NCBI RefSeq assembly: GCF_016820655.1
Contig: NZ_WSFT01000016.1
Coordinates: 62,001-126,000, forward strand
Reading direction: 5' to 3'
Source of the DNA: Anaeromonas frigoriresistens
Lineage (GTDB): Bacteria > Bacillota > Clostridia > Tissierellales > SIT17
Length of the DNA stretch: 64,000 nucleotides
Below are positions 1 through 9,601 of the stretch, piece by piece; position 1 is the stretch's first letter; each line of letters starts with the position of its first letter. The notes beneath the pieces were generated by a model that saw nothing but the letters and a program-made list of their open reading frames with translations, searched no databases and was not told the DNA's origin. A program made the position numbers and the translations under genes.

Positions 1-103
1 TGTTTATATCGCTTTTTATTATTTTTATATTATTGTCTTTACTTTGATAAATAACTTCAACATCTAAATCTTTTATTAATCTTTTTATTGATACTGAATC
101 CAT
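1..103 (-). CDS. hprK: HPr kinase/phosphorylase, N-terminal fragment
   Basis: Partial gene that leaves the window at base 1; only about 34 codons are visible. The protein begins MDSVSIKRLIKDLDVEVIY and reaches a KSDIN segment, which resembles the N-terminal domain of HprK, the bifunctional enzyme that phosphorylates HPr on serine for carbon catabolite control. An excellent ribosome-binding site (GAAAGGAG) lies a few bases before the ATG. It follows uvrC by 50 bases on the same strand, an order I recall from clostridia. The catalytic P-loop domain is outside the window, so the call rests on the N-terminus and synteny. Confidence 0.75.
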   Translation of the reverse strand, partial: MDSVSIKRLIKDLDVEVIYQSKDNNIKIIKSDIN

Positions 104-153
104 TTTAACTCTCCTTTCATTTCTGTATGATATTAAAGCATCCCAGATTAGAC

Positions 154-2019
154 TCACTTTTTCCTGAAAAAATTATATACTGCTTCAGCTGATATAATAT
201 TCATACCTTCTACATCTTGTAATTCCTTAGTACTTGCTGTTTTTATATTATCAATTGAACCCAATGTTCTAAGCAATGCTTTCTTCCTTTTATCACCAAT
301 GCCTGATATATCATCCAATACTGATTTAAATAATTTTTTATCTCTTAGACTTCTATGGTAGCTTATTGCAAACCTATGGGCTTCATCCTGTATTCGTGTA
401 ATTAATTTAAAAACTTCAGTATTCTTAGCAATAGTAATTTCTTTATTATTATATATTAACCCTCTAGTTTTATGGAAATCATCTTTTATCATACCGCAAA
501 CAGGTATGTTTAAATTGAATTGTTCTATAACCTTTAGTGCAATATTTACTTGACCTTTTCCTCCATCCATCATTATTAAATCAGGTAATATGGAAAAACT
601 TTCTATTCCAACTTTATTTTCCTTTATAAGTTTACTTTCTTCTATTGCTCTTTTAAATCTTCTCCAAAGTATTTCTTCCATACTACCATAATCATTTGGA
701 CCTTCTATAGATTTTATTTTAAATCTTCTATAGTCACTACTTTTCTTATTTCCTTCTTCAAATACAACCATAGATCCAACTGATTCTACTCCTTGGATAT
801 TGGATATATCAAAGGCTTCAATCCTATTTGGTATATGTTCTAATCCTAATACTTCTTTCAAAGCCATTAAAGTACTTTTATTTTCATTCATATTTCGTTT
901 TATTCTGTCACTGTATTGGTTTAGCGCCTGTAATGCATTTTTTCGTACCATTTCCATCAGATGATTTTTTTCCCCTCGTTTTGGCATCTTAATATACACC
1001 TTAGATCCTCTTTTTTCAGATAACCATCTAGCTACTAAAGCCATATCTTCAAATTCTTCTTCTATTAATATTTCTTTAGGAATATATGAGCTTCCCATAT
1101 AAAACTGCTTAGTAAAAGAAGCTAAAATTTCTTCTCGTGACTGTCCCTCAATATCAGATATTATAAAATGTTCTCTTCCAATTAATTTACCATTTCTAAC
1201 AAAGAATGTTTGGACAATTGCATCTTCCATACCTTTAGCCATTCCAATAATATCCTGATCCATGGTAGTAGTGGATATAATTTTTTGTTTTTCTAAAATA
1301 TGTTGTAGCGATACTAGCTGGTCTCTATATCTAGCAGCTTCTTCAAAGTCTAAATTCTTAGAGGCTTCACTCATTTTTTCTTTAATAATTTCTATTAATT
1401 TTTCTTCTCTACCATTCAAGAACATTACTATCTCATTTATCATTTCCATATAATTACCATGGTTAACATTTCCCATGCAAGGCCCCTGACATTTTCCAAT
1501 GAAATAATTCAGACAAGGCCTTTCTCTAACTTTTTTACCTTCTTCAAGTTTTAATTTGCAAGTTCTAATAGGATAAAGGTCTCTGATGATATTTAAAGTA
1601 TCATTCACTGCCCCAGTACTAGTATAAGGCCCAAAATACTTAGATCCATCTTTTAATACTTTACGTGTTTTTATAACCCTAGGATATGACTCATTTACTG
1701 TCACTTTTATATAGGGGTATTGTTTATCATCCCTTAAAAGCACATTATACTTTGGCTTATGTTTTTTTATAAGATTAGACTCTAATATTAATGCTTCTAT
1801 CTCTGAATCTGTTAGTATATATTCAAACTCTGATATATGACTTACCATAGTTTTTACTTTTGTGGATTTGGATGATGAGGACTGAAAATATTGTCTTACT
1901 CTCTTTTTCAAGCTATTTGCTTTCCCCACATAGATAATTTGTCCTTTTTCATCTTTCATCAAATAAACTCCTGGACTATCAGGTAATTTTTTTAGTTCTT
2001 CTTGTATATCAAAATGCAT
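154..2019 (-). CDS. uvrC: Excinuclease ABC subunit C (UvrC)
   Basis: Makes the dual incisions in nucleotide excision repair after UvrA2B loads on damage. The 621-residue product has the GIY-YIG nuclease at the N-terminus (SPGVYLMKDEKGQIIYVGKA), a cysteine cluster near residues 170-185, a UVR motif (EEAARYRDQL) that contacts UvrB, an RNase H-like nuclease core (FDISNIQG, MMDGGKGQVN) and a C-terminal helix-hairpin-helix (ISGIGDKRKKALL). An ATG three codons upstream at 2028 overlaps the ribosome-binding site AAAGG; the ATG at 2019 has proper spacing. It is separated from uvrBA by two opposite-strand genes, so it is transcribed apart from them. I see no LexA box at this gene. Confidence 0.97.
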   Translation of the reverse strand: MHFDIQEELKKLPDSPGVYLMKDEKGQIIYVGKANSLKKRVRQYFQSSSSKSTKVKTMVSHISEFEYILTDSEIEALILESNLIKKHKPKYNVLLRDDKQYPYIKVTVNESYPRVIKTRKVLKDGSKYFGPYTSTGAVNDTLNIIRDLYPIRTCKLKLEEGKKVRERPCLNYFIGKCQGPCMGNVNHGNYMEMINEIVMFLNGREEKLIEIIKEKMSEASKNLDFEEAARYRDQLVSLQHILEKQKIISTTTMDQDIIGMAKGMEDAIVQTFFVRNGKLIGREHFIISDIEGQSREEILASFTKQFYMGSSYIPKEILIEEEFEDMALVARWLSEKRGSKVYIKMPKRGEKNHLMEMVRKNALQALNQYSDRIKRNMNENKSTLMALKEVLGLEHIPNRIEAFDISNIQGVESVGSMVVFEEGNKKSSDYRRFKIKSIEGPNDYGSMEEILWRRFKRAIEESKLIKENKVGIESFSILPDLIMMDGGKGQVNIALKVIEQFNLNIPVCGMIKDDFHKTRGLIYNNKEITIAKNTEVFKLITRIQDEAHRFAISYHRSLRDKKLFKSVLDDISGIGDKRKKALLRTLGSIDNIKTASTKELQDVEGMNIISAEAVYNFFRKK

Positions 2020-2067
2020 AAATATCATCCTTTAAAATATGTTTTATATAATATCATGATATCATAA

Positions 2068-2096
2068 TTGAAGTAGTTAATAAATTTAGTTATAAT
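2068..2096 (+). promoter_or_regulatory. Sigma-A promoter for the 2129 gene
   Basis: TTGAAG, a 17-base spacer, then TATAAT, followed 18 bases later by a strong AAGGAGG ribosome-binding site. It lies in the short divergent region next to uvrC and should drive the two + strand membrane genes. Confidence 0.7.
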
Positions 2097-2128
2097 AATC
2101 TTAAGAAGGAATTTAAGGAGGTTTGAAT

Positions 2129-2818
2129 TTGTCAGGAACTAAACGTACTATTCTATTTTTCTCATCATTTTTTTTAACTATACTTTTTATGTCTATAGTA
2201 GGAATTATATTATCACCTATTATCAATACTATTAGTGATTATGTTTATTATAATATATTTTCACCTATACTATTTACAATCTATCTTTTTATTTTTATGT
2301 TAATTGAAGGCTTTCTAAGAAAGATATATACAAATAAATATTTAAAAGACAACCAATTGTTAATCAAAGTAAAAGCTAAAGAATTCGAGTTAAGCGGAAG
2401 ATTATTAGTATATTTAATTATTTTATTAATATACTTCACACCTTTATTGAGGGATTTTTCTATGGATTTATTAACTATTCCTCGAGTTCTTTTATTTATT
2501 TTCTCAATAATTATATCAGAATTACTATTGAGAATTTCAAGTAAATCAATTTATGGATACTTAACAAAAGATTATGTAATAATATCTGGACTAGATTTAA
2601 GGATTGGCTTACCGATAATATATGGATCAAATATATTTAATGACTCCGAAGTATATACTTATAATGATATTAAAGAATACTTTGTATTTCCTGAAACTAT
2701 TGAATTATATCTAGTTGCAGACCAGGGGAAATTAGTGTTTGATACAGATAATGAAGTATCCCGTCAATTTATTGGAATATTAACACAAAAGAAAATACCA
2801 ATGAAGAAATTTAATTAG
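2129..2818 (+). CDS. Hypothetical membrane protein
   Basis: A 229-residue protein of unknown function. It has about four hydrophobic segments (roughly residues 8-30, 42-64, 92-108 and 118-140) followed by a soluble tail of about 85 residues. The tail ends with short beta-like stretches (IELYLVADQGKLVFDT) that could be a small regulatory or binding domain. A TTG at 2123 sits directly behind the AAGGAGG site; the TTG at 2129 has the right 7-base spacing and is preferred. It is followed after 20 bases by a second membrane gene on the same strand, so the two are probably co-transcribed. I do not recognise the family. Confidence 0.7.
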   Translation: MSGTKRTILFFSSFFLTILFMSIVGIILSPIINTISDYVYYNIFSPILFTIYLFIFMLIEGFLRKIYTNKYLKDNQLLIKVKAKEFELSGRLLVYLIILLIYFTPLLRDFSMDLLTIPRVLLFIFSIIISELLLRISSKSIYGYLTKDYVIISGLDLRIGLPIIYGSNIFNDSEVYTYNDIKEYFVFPETIELYLVADQGKLVFDTDNEVSRQFIGILTQKKIPMKKFN

Positions 2819-2838
2819 TTTTATATGGAGGTGTAAAT

Positions 2839-3471
2839 ATGGATATTAACTGGTTAGAATGGTTAGGTTATATAGCATCATTTATTGTATTAGTTTCGTT
2901 ACTCATGTCTTCTGTTATTAAGCTTAGATGGATAAATTTATTAGGTTCTTCTATATTTGCTCTATATGGATTCTTGATAGGGGCATTACCTGTAGCTGTC
3001 ATGAATCTAGGAATAGTTGTTATAAATATTTACTATCTATTTAAGATGTATAAATCTAAAGATTATTTTAAAATATTACCTATCGATATGGATTCTAAGT
3101 ATTTTAATTATTTTTTAGATTTCTATAAGGAAGATATACTTACTTATTTTTCTAAATCTAAATTTGATATCAAAGATTCTATTATAAGTATTTATGTATT
3201 AAGAAATATGGTACCAGCTGGAGTTTTTATAGCAACTGAATATGATTCCAATACATTAAAAATAGAATTGGATTATGTTATCTCAGAATATAGAGATTTC
3301 AAAATAGGTAACTACATTTTTGAAAGTGAAAAAAATTACTTCTTAGATAAAGGATATAATAGATTCATAAGTCTATCCTTAAATAATAAGCATGATAGAT
3401 ATTTAGAAAAAATGGGATTTACAAAAATAACAGAAGATGGAAATGACTATTTTGTTAAAGAAATAAATTAA
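2839..3471 (+). CDS. YgjV-like membrane protein with GNAT-like C-terminal part
   Basis: A 210-residue protein. The first 80 residues hold about three membrane segments and resemble the YgjV inner-membrane family (WLGYIASFIVLVSLLMSS, then GSSIFALYGFLIGALPVAVMN). The remaining 130 residues are soluble, with a pattern like an acetyltransferase fold ending in DRYLEKMGFTKI, as in the last strands of many GNAT proteins. The ribosome-binding site GGAGGTG precedes the ATG. Function is unknown; the C-terminal assignment is tentative. It ends at a strong bidirectional terminator shared with uvrA. Confidence 0.7.
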   Translation: MDINWLEWLGYIASFIVLVSLLMSSVIKLRWINLLGSSIFALYGFLIGALPVAVMNLGIVVINIYYLFKMYKSKDYFKILPIDMDSKYFNYFLDFYKEDILTYFSKSKFDIKDSIISIYVLRNMVPAGVFIATEYDSNTLKIELDYVISEYRDFKIGNYIFESEKNYFLDKGYNRFISLSLNNKHDRYLEKMGFTKITEDGNDYFVKEIN

Positions 3472-3472
3472 T

Positions 3473-3503
3473 GAGTATACCTAAAATGGTATACTCATTT
3501 TTT
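3473..3503. terminator. Bidirectional terminator between convergent genes
   Basis: A 9-bp perfect stem (GAGTATACC / GGTATACTC) with a 6-base loop and a T run on the + side. It sits between the stop of the + strand membrane gene and the stop of uvrA. Confidence 0.8.
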
Positions 3504-6327
3504 ATTTCTTTAATATTTTATTTAAAAAGTGACCTGTATATGATCCTTCTACTTTAGCTACTTCCTCGGGAGTTCCTTCAGTTACAATGGTTCCTCCATT
3601 GTCTCCCCCTTCTGGACCTAAGTCAATAATATGATCTGCTACTTTTATTACATCAAGATTATGTTCGATAACCAGTACCGTGTTACCACCTTCTACTAAT
3701 TTATCTAATACTTGTATAAGCTTATGAATATCAGCAAAATGCAATCCAGTAGTTGGTTCATCTAGAATATATAGAGTTTTACCAGTACTTCTTTTGCTTA
3801 ATTCTGTAGCTAATTTTATTCTTTGGGCTTCTCCTCCAGATAATTGAGTTGATGGCTGACCTAAATGAATATAACCCAAGCCTACATCATTCATTGTCTT
3901 TAGTTTTCTTTTAATCTTAGGTATATTGTCAAAAAACTCTAATGCTTCCTCTACAGTCATTTCCAAAACATCGGATATTGTTTTACCTTTATACTTTACT
4001 TGTAGAGTTTCCCTATTATATCTTTTACCTTTACATACTTCACATGGAACATATACATCCGGTAAGAAGTGCATCTCAATTTTGATTATACCATCACCAC
4101 TACAAGCTTCACATCTTCCACCCTTAACATTAAAGCTAAATCTTCCTTTCTTATACCCTTTCATTTTGGCTTCAGTTGTCATTGCAAATAAATCTCTTAT
4201 ATAATCAAATAAACCAGTATAAGTAGCTGGATTAGATCGTGGAGTTCTACCAATTGGAGATTGATCTATATCAATTACCTTATCAATATTCTCAATACCT
4301 TCTATATCTTTATGAGATCCTGGTTTATATTTTCCTCTATGCAATTCTTGACCTAATCTCTTATAAAGGATTTCATTTACTAAAGTACTTTTACCTGATC
4401 CAGATACTCCAGTTACACAACTAAATACACCTATAGGTATATTTACATCAATATTTTTTAAATTATTCTCAGAAGCACCTATTATTTTAATTTTATTGCC
4501 ATTAGTTTCTCTTCTTTTATTTGGAATTTCAATCTTTTTTTCTCCTGTGAGATATTGCCCTGTTATAGACTCTTTACAGTCCATTATTTCTTCTACAGTA
4601 CCTTGAGAAACTATCTCACCACCATGAACTCCAGCACCTGGTCCGATGTCTACGATATGATCAGCAGTAAACATTGTATCTTCATCATGCTCTACTACTA
4701 AAAGGGTGTTACCCAATTCTGTAAGATTTCTTAGTGTCTTTAATAATCTATCATTATCTCTTTGATGGAGACCAATACTAGGTTCATCTAATACATATAA
4801 CACACCTACAAGACTTGAACCTATTTGAGTTGCTAACCTTATTCTCTGAGATTCACCCCCTGATAAAGTTCCAGCACTTCTTGATAAGGTTAAATATTCT
4901 AACCCCACATCACTTAAGAATCCAAGCCTACCATTTATCTCCTTTAGTATTTGATGAGCTATAAATGCTTCTCTTTCAGTAAGTTCTAGATTTTTAAAAA
5001 ATTCTAAGCTATCTTTTATAGACATTTCCGTTACCTGGGAAATATTCTTATCATCTATTGTTACAGCTAAACTTTCATCTCTTAATCTTGCTCCACTACA
5101 GTCTCCACAGGGTATAATACCCATATAATTTTCAATTTTATCTCTCATATAATCAGAATTTGTTTCTCTATATCTTCTTTCTAAGTTATTTATAACTCCT
5201 TCAAAAGGTCCATTATAATTCTTATTACCACTGTATCTACTATCAAATTTAAACTTAATACTTCTTCCCTTTGTCCCATATAATAACTCTTTTATCATTT
5301 CATTTGGAGCATCTTTTAGTGGAGTATTCATATCAAAGTCATGCTCCTCTGCAATAGCTTTAAACACTTGATAATAATAAGTGTCCTCTGCAGCTCCACT
5401 ATAAGGAGCAATCGCCCCTTGACTTAATGATAAATTCTTATTAGGTATTACTAATTCTTCATCTACTTTTTTATGATTACCTAGTCCATTACATGTAGGA
5501 CACATACCAAAAGGACTATTAAATGAAAACATTCTTGGAGATATCTCCTCTAATGCTATCCCGCAGTCCACACAAGCAAAGTTCTGACTAAAAAGCATAT
5601 CTTCCCCATCAATTATATTTACTATAACTAACCCTTCAGCTAATTCTAAGGCTGTTTCAATTGAATCTGTCAGTCTCTTTTCTATATCTTTCTTTACTAT
5701 AATTCTATCTACAACTATTTCAATAGTATGCTTTTTGTTTTTTTCTAAGTCATCTAATTCGTTTATATCATATATTTTCCCATCTATTCTAACTCTAACA
5801 AATCCTTCTTTCCTTATACTCTCTAATAATTTTTTATGCTGTCCTTTCTTCCCTCTAATGATTGGTGATAATATTTGAATTTTAGTTCTTTCTTCTAACT
5901 CCAATACCTTATCTACCATTTGATCAATTGTTTGAGAAGTGATTTCCTGTCCACACTTAGGACAATGGGGTGTTCCTATTCGAGCAAATAATAATCTAAA
6001 ATAATCATAAATCTCTGTAACAGTACCTACTGTTGACCTAGGATTTCTATTGGTAGTTTTTTGATCAATTGAAATAGCAGGAGACAATCCCTCTATATAT
6101 TCCACATTTGGTTTCTCCATCTGACCTAAAAACTGTCTAGCATAAGCTGAAAGACTTTCTACATATCTTCGTTGACCTTCAGCATATATTGTATCAAATG
6201 CTAGGGAAGATTTACCCGAGCCACTTAATCCTGTAAGAACTATAAATTTATCTCGAGGCAATTCTATATCAATATTTTTAAGGTTATGTTCCTTAGCTCC
6301 TTTAACTACAATTTTATCTTTTTGCAT
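3502..6327 (-). CDS. uvrA: Excinuclease ABC subunit A (UvrA)
   Basis: ATP-dependent damage-recognition subunit of nucleotide excision repair, about 941 residues and full length. It has two ABC modules. The first has Walker [15 protein letters not shown] and the UvrA-specific [19 protein letters not shown] segment; the second has [16 protein letters not shown]. Each has an ABC signature ([24 protein letters not shown]). Zinc-binding CxxC pairs are visible (CPKC, CPTC, CEAC, CEVC). The ATG at 6327 follows GAGGG at good spacing; an upstream ATG at 6345 lies before that site and is less likely. It starts 38 bases after uvrB ends, so both belong to one SOS-regulated operon. Confidence 0.97.
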   Translation of the reverse strand: MQKDKIVVKGAKEHNLKNIDIELPRDKFIVLTGLSGSGKSSLAFDTIYAEGQRRYVESLSAYARQFLGQMEKPNVEYIEGLSPAISIDQKTTNRNPRSTVGTVTEIYDYFRLLFARIGTPHCPKCGQEITSQTIDQMVDKVLELEERTKIQILSPIIRGKKGQHKKLLESIRKEGFVRVRIDGKIYDINELDDLEKNKKHTIEIVVDRIIVKKDIEKRLTDSIETALELAEGLVIVNIIDGEDMLFSQNFACVDCGIALEEISPRMFSFNSPFGMCPTCNGLGNHKKVDEELVIPNKNLSLSQGAIAPYSGAAEDTYYYQVFKAIAEEHDFDMNTPLKDAPNEMIKELLYGTKGRSIKFKFDSRYSGNKNYNGPFEGVINNLERRYRETNSDYMRDKIENYMGIIPCGDCSGARLRDESLAVTIDDKNISQVTEMSIKDSLEFFKNLELTEREAFIAHQILKEINGRLGFLSDVGLEYLTLSRSAGTLSGGESQRIRLATQIGSSLVGVLYVLDEPSIGLHQRDNDRLLKTLRNLTELGNTLLVVEHDEDTMFTADHIVDIGPGAGVHGGEIVSQGTVEEIMDCKESITGQYLTGEKKIEIPNKRRETNGNKIKIIGASENNLKNIDVNIPIGVFSCVTGVSGSGKSTLVNEILYKRLGQELHRGKYKPGSHKDIEGIENIDKVIDIDQSPIGRTPRSNPATYTGLFDYIRDLFAMTTEAKMKGYKKGRFSFNVKGGRCEACSGDGIIKIEMHFLPDVYVPCEVCKGKRYNRETLQVKYKGKTISDVLEMTVEEALEFFDNIPKIKRKLKTMNDVGLGYIHLGQPSTQLSGGEAQRIKLATELSKRSTGKTLYILDEPTTGLHFADIHKLIQVLDKLVEGGNTVLVIEHNLDVIKVADHIIDLGPEGGDNGGTIVTEGTPEEVAKVEGSYTGHFLNKILKK

Positions 6328-6365
6328 TTTATCCCTCTTTCTCATGAATATTAAATAGATTTTTC

Positions 6366-8342
6366 TTATTTTTCATCTAATTTTCGCTGAAGTTCTGTTA
6401 TTTTATCCCTTAACTCCGCTGCTCTTTCAAATTGTAAATTTTCTGCTGCTTCCATCATATCTGTTTCTAATCCAATGAGAATATTCTCTATTTCCTCTTT
6501 AGACATACCCTTATCTACATTATAATTTCCCTCTTCTTCTGCTGCTTTAGTTGCCTCTATCACATCTCTTACAGCTTTTTTGATAGTCATAGGCGTTATA
6601 TTATGTTCATCATTATATTCTATCTGAATACTTCTTCTTCTATTAGTTTCACTTATAGCTCTATTCATAGAATTTGTTATTTTATCTGCATACATTATTA
6701 CTTTACCCTCTGAGTTTCTAGCTGCTCTTCCAATTGTTTGTATCATTGATGTTTCTGATCTTAAAAATCCTTCTTTATCTGCATCTAATATAGCCACTAA
6801 AGAAACCTCTGGTAAATCCAACCCTTCTCTTAGTAAGTTAATTCCTACTAATACGTCAAATTTCCCTAATCTTAAGTCCCTTATTATTTCCATTCTTTCA
6901 ATTGTTTTTATATCTGAATGAAGATAATTAACTTTTATTCCTATCTCTTTAAAATAATTAGTCAAATCCTCAGACATCTTTTTAGTTAAAGTAGTCACTA
7001 ATACCCTTTGATTTTTCTCTGCCCTATCCTTTATTTCTTTAACTAAATTATCTATCTGATGCTCTGTAGGTCTTACTTCTACTTGAGGATCTAATAATCC
7101 AGTAGGTCTTATAATTTGTTCAACTATCTCTTGAGAATGTTCAGCTTCATAAGGACCTGGAGTTGCACTAACAAATACAATTTGATTAATAAGTTCTTCA
7201 AATTCATTAAATCTTAAAGGTCTGTTGTCCATAGCTGATGGTAACCTAAAGCCATGATCTACTAATGTTTGTTTTCTTGATCTATCTCCTGCATACATTC
7301 CTCTTATCTGAGGGATGCTGACATGAGACTCATCTGCTACTATCAAAAAATCCTTTGGAAAATAATCTATTAAAGTATAAGGTTTACTCCCTGCAGGTCT
7401 ACCGCTAAGATGTCTTGAATAATTCTCTATTCCATTGCAATATCCCATTTCTCTAAGCATTTCTATGTCATACATAGTACGTTGTTGTAATCTTTGAGCT
7501 TCTAATAGCTTGTCTTCACTTCTTAACTCCTTTAATCTTTCCTCTAACTCTTCTTCTATAATCCCAATTGCTCCTTCTATCTTGTCTTGGGATGTAGCAA
7601 AGTGAGAGGCTGGAAATATAGATACATGATTCCTTCTACCAATTATTTCTCCTGTTAATGAATTAACTTCAGTAATTCTATCGATTTCATCACCGAAGAA
7701 CTCTACTCTTATAGCATTCTCACTAGAAGATGCAGGAAATATCTCTACAATATCTCCTCTAACCCTAAAAGTACCTCTAATGAAATTAATGTCATTTCTC
7801 TCATATTGAATGTCTACAAGTTTTTTAATTATTTCATCTCTATCCTTTATCATTCCAGGTCTTAAGGATACAACTAAGTTTTCATAATCTATTGGATCTC
7901 CTAAGCCATATATACATGATACACTAGCTACAATTATTACATCTTCTCTTTCATATAAAGAAGCAGTGGCTGAATGTCGTAGTTTATCTATTTCATCATT
8001 TATCGATGCATCTTTTTCTATATAAGTATCAGAACCAGGAACGTAGGCTTCTGGTTGATAATAATCATAGTAACTTACAAAATACTCTACCGCATTATCA
8101 GGAAAAAACTCTCTAAATTCACTAGCTAATTGTGCTGCTAATGTTTTATTATGGGCTATTACTAAAGTTGGTTTTTGTACATTCTCAATTATATTTGCCA
8201 TAGTGAAAGTCTTACCTGATCCAGTAACTCCTAATAATGTTTGGAACTTTTTCCCTTTATCTATTCCTTCAGTTAATTTCTTTATAGCCCTTGGTTGGTC
8301 TCCCGTAGGCTTAAATTCTGATTTTATTTTAAATTTTCCCAT
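6366..8342 (-). CDS. uvrB: Excinuclease ABC subunit B (UvrB)
   Basis: DNA helicase-like subunit that receives damage from UvrA and positions UvrC. The 658-residue protein shows Walker A ([13 protein letters not shown]), the tyrosine-rich beta-hairpin region ([21 protein letters not shown]), a DEAD-like box ([16 protein letters not shown]), helicase motif VI (QTIGRAARN) and a C-terminal UVR motif ([11 protein letters not shown]). The ATG has a good GAGGTGA site. It is the first gene of uvrBA and has a consensus promoter with a LexA box just downstream of the -10. Confidence 0.98.
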   Translation of the reverse strand: MGKFKIKSEFKPTGDQPRAIKKLTEGIDKGKKFQTLLGVTGSGKTFTMANIIENVQKPTLVIAHNKTLAAQLASEFREFFPDNAVEYFVSYYDYYQPEAYVPGSDTYIEKDASINDEIDKLRHSATASLYEREDVIIVASVSCIYGLGDPIDYENLVVSLRPGMIKDRDEIIKKLVDIQYERNDINFIRGTFRVRGDIVEIFPASSSENAIRVEFFGDEIDRITEVNSLTGEIIGRRNHVSIFPASHFATSQDKIEGAIGIIEEELEERLKELRSEDKLLEAQRLQQRTMYDIEMLREMGYCNGIENYSRHLSGRPAGSKPYTLIDYFPKDFLIVADESHVSIPQIRGMYAGDRSRKQTLVDHGFRLPSAMDNRPLRFNEFEELINQIVFVSATPGPYEAEHSQEIVEQIIRPTGLLDPQVEVRPTEHQIDNLVKEIKDRAEKNQRVLVTTLTKKMSEDLTNYFKEIGIKVNYLHSDIKTIERMEIIRDLRLGKFDVLVGINLLREGLDLPEVSLVAILDADKEGFLRSETSMIQTIGRAARNSEGKVIMYADKITNSMNRAISETNRRRSIQIEYNDEHNITPMTIKKAVRDVIEATKAAEEEGNYNVDKGMSKEEIENILIGLETDMMEAAENLQFERAAELRDKITELQRKLDEK

Positions 8343-8368
8343 ATCATCACCTCAATACAATCTTCTCA

Positions 8369-8382
8369 GGAACGTCTGTTCG
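8369..8382 (-). promoter_or_regulatory. LexA/DinR (SOS) box upstream of uvrBA
   Basis: On the minus strand this reads CGAACAGACGTTCC. It matches the Firmicute SOS consensus CGAACRNRYGTTYG at all defined positions but the last. It lies between the -10 element and the uvrB start, where bound LexA would block initiation. Confidence 0.85.
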
Positions 8383-8387
8383 TTTTT

Positions 8388-8416
8388 ATTATATGTTTAC
8401 TTTACTATTAAGTCAA
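8388..8416 (-). promoter_or_regulatory. Sigma-A promoter of uvrBA
   Basis: TTGACT, a 17-base spacer, TATAAT on the minus strand. The LexA box starts 5 bases after the -10, covering the likely transcription start. Confidence 0.85.
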
Positions 8417-8478
8417 TACATGTATTAATATTTATTCCCTATTTATCATAAATCCTAACAATATTCTTTGATGGTATC

Positions 8479-9510
8479 TTATAATCTAAATTTATCAGTA
8501 TATGCGATTATATTAGGATTGTTAATTAAAGGTACTATATTAAGTTTGCAAGAATTTATATTCAATTTCTTTATATTATCTTTTTCATCAGTATATTTCA
8601 CCTCATAAAATTTACCATATATAAAAATGATTCTCTTAATATCATCTATATTTTGCACTTTATGATTATTGATTTCAATTATAGTATCTAGAGGTTTAAA
8701 AAAGATATTTTCATCTAATACATCTAATACTCTCACTCCATTTTTTGAACATAAATATCTATTATCTCTCCAATTATGAGTATTAATTTTTATGATTAAT
8801 TCATGGATAACTATAGAATATAAACACAATAAAAAAAGTAATACTTTATTATCTTGGATTAAAAATAAAAATAAAACAATACTACTCCCATATAATATTG
8901 AATTAATAGCTGATTTCTTAGTTCTGAATTTTATATCTCCACTAGTAATTAAATTTTTATATCCTAATAAAAATGGAAATAATATAAAAAATCCTTCTAC
9001 ACTTGTTATTATAGGAATTACCCATATAGAATCAAAATAATATCCAGCTTTGATTTCACCATTTTCTTCCAGATATAATGGCATTCTATTTTTATAACTA
9101 TTAATATATATAATTATTCCTTCAGCTAAATGAAAGATCCCGATTAGATACAAGATATTTTTAGAATTATTAATATCACTAAGCAATATAAATACTATTG
9201 ATAATATACTACCTCCATAACTCATACAAATAAACCTTTTATCTATAAATGATAAGATTATCGATATTATATAAATATATAATATATAGATATCTATTTC
9301 TACTCCTATAAGAGTTATAAATAAACTAGTCAGTATACCCACTAATATTCCAATGGAGATATTAGTATAGATTACCTTTTTTGTATTTCTTATTTCCTTT
9401 CCAAATAAAATCACTTCATTTTTTCTCTTTTTTTCTTCTTTATAATAGATAATGAATGTGGCTATTATAAAGAATGGATTAAATAGTAATAAGTATTCTA
9501 TAGGTAACAC
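8479..9510 (-). CDS. MinJ-like polytopic membrane protein with PDZ-like domain
   Basis: A 343-residue protein with about eight hydrophobic segments over the first 240 residues and a cytoplasmic C-terminal region (about 250-343) resembling a PDZ domain (GVRVLDVLDENIFFKPLDTIIEINNHKVQNIDDIKRI). In Bacillus, MinJ has this layout and sits between ctpB and uvrB, linking DivIVA to MinCD; the synteny ctpA-this-uvrBA matches. MinJ function is inferred, not proven. Start: the only usual start codon is GTG at 9508-9510, which directly abuts AGGAG. Codon 4 (ATA) has ideal spacing, so initiation is unclear. The ribosome-binding site lies in the loop of a 12-bp inverted repeat. Confidence 0.75.
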   Translation of the reverse strand: MLPIEYLLLFNPFFIIATFIIYYKEEKKRKNEVILFGKEIRNTKKVIYTNISIGILVGILTSLFITLIGVEIDIYILYIYIISIILSFIDKRFICMSYGGSILSIVFILLSDINNSKNILYLIGIFHLAEGIIIYINSYKNRMPLYLEENGEIKAGYYFDSIWVIPIITSVEGFFILFPFLLGYKNLITSGDIKFRTKKSAINSILYGSSIVLFLFLIQDNKVLLFLLCLYSIVIHELIIKINTHNWRDNRYLCSKNGVRVLDVLDENIFFKPLDTIIEINNHKVQNIDDIKRIIFIYGKFYEVKYTDEKDNIKKLNINSCKLNIVPLINNPNIIAYTDKFRL

Positions 9511-9540
9511 CTCCTATGTTGAGTATTGACCTATAGAATA
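9493..9540 (-). repeat. 12-bp inverted repeat enclosing the start of the MinJ-like gene
   Basis: The arms TATTCTATAGGT (9529-9540) and ACCTATAGAATA (9493-9504) are perfectly complementary. The 24-base loop contains the AGGAGG ribosome-binding site and the GTG codon. The right arm is inside the coding sequence. It may shape translation of the gene. Confidence 0.6.
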
Positions 9541-9551
9541 AATAAATATCA

Positions 9552-9601
9552 ATATTAAAGGAAAAGATATAGGTTTTAACCTACATCTTTTCCTTTAATA
9601 T
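9552..9601 (-). terminator. 24-bp inverted repeat at the end of the CtpA-like gene
   Basis: Two 24-base arms (9552-9575, 9578-9601) pair with one G-U and a 2-base gap. The arm holds the last codons and the stop of the protease gene. The U-rich tail is poor, so it may be a partial terminator or a stability hairpin. Confidence 0.55.

Noticed and set aside
2051-2062. 12-base palindrome ATATCATGATAT between uvrC and the + strand membrane gene
   Set aside because: Too short and AT-rich to be more than chance, and it does not match the LexA consensus.
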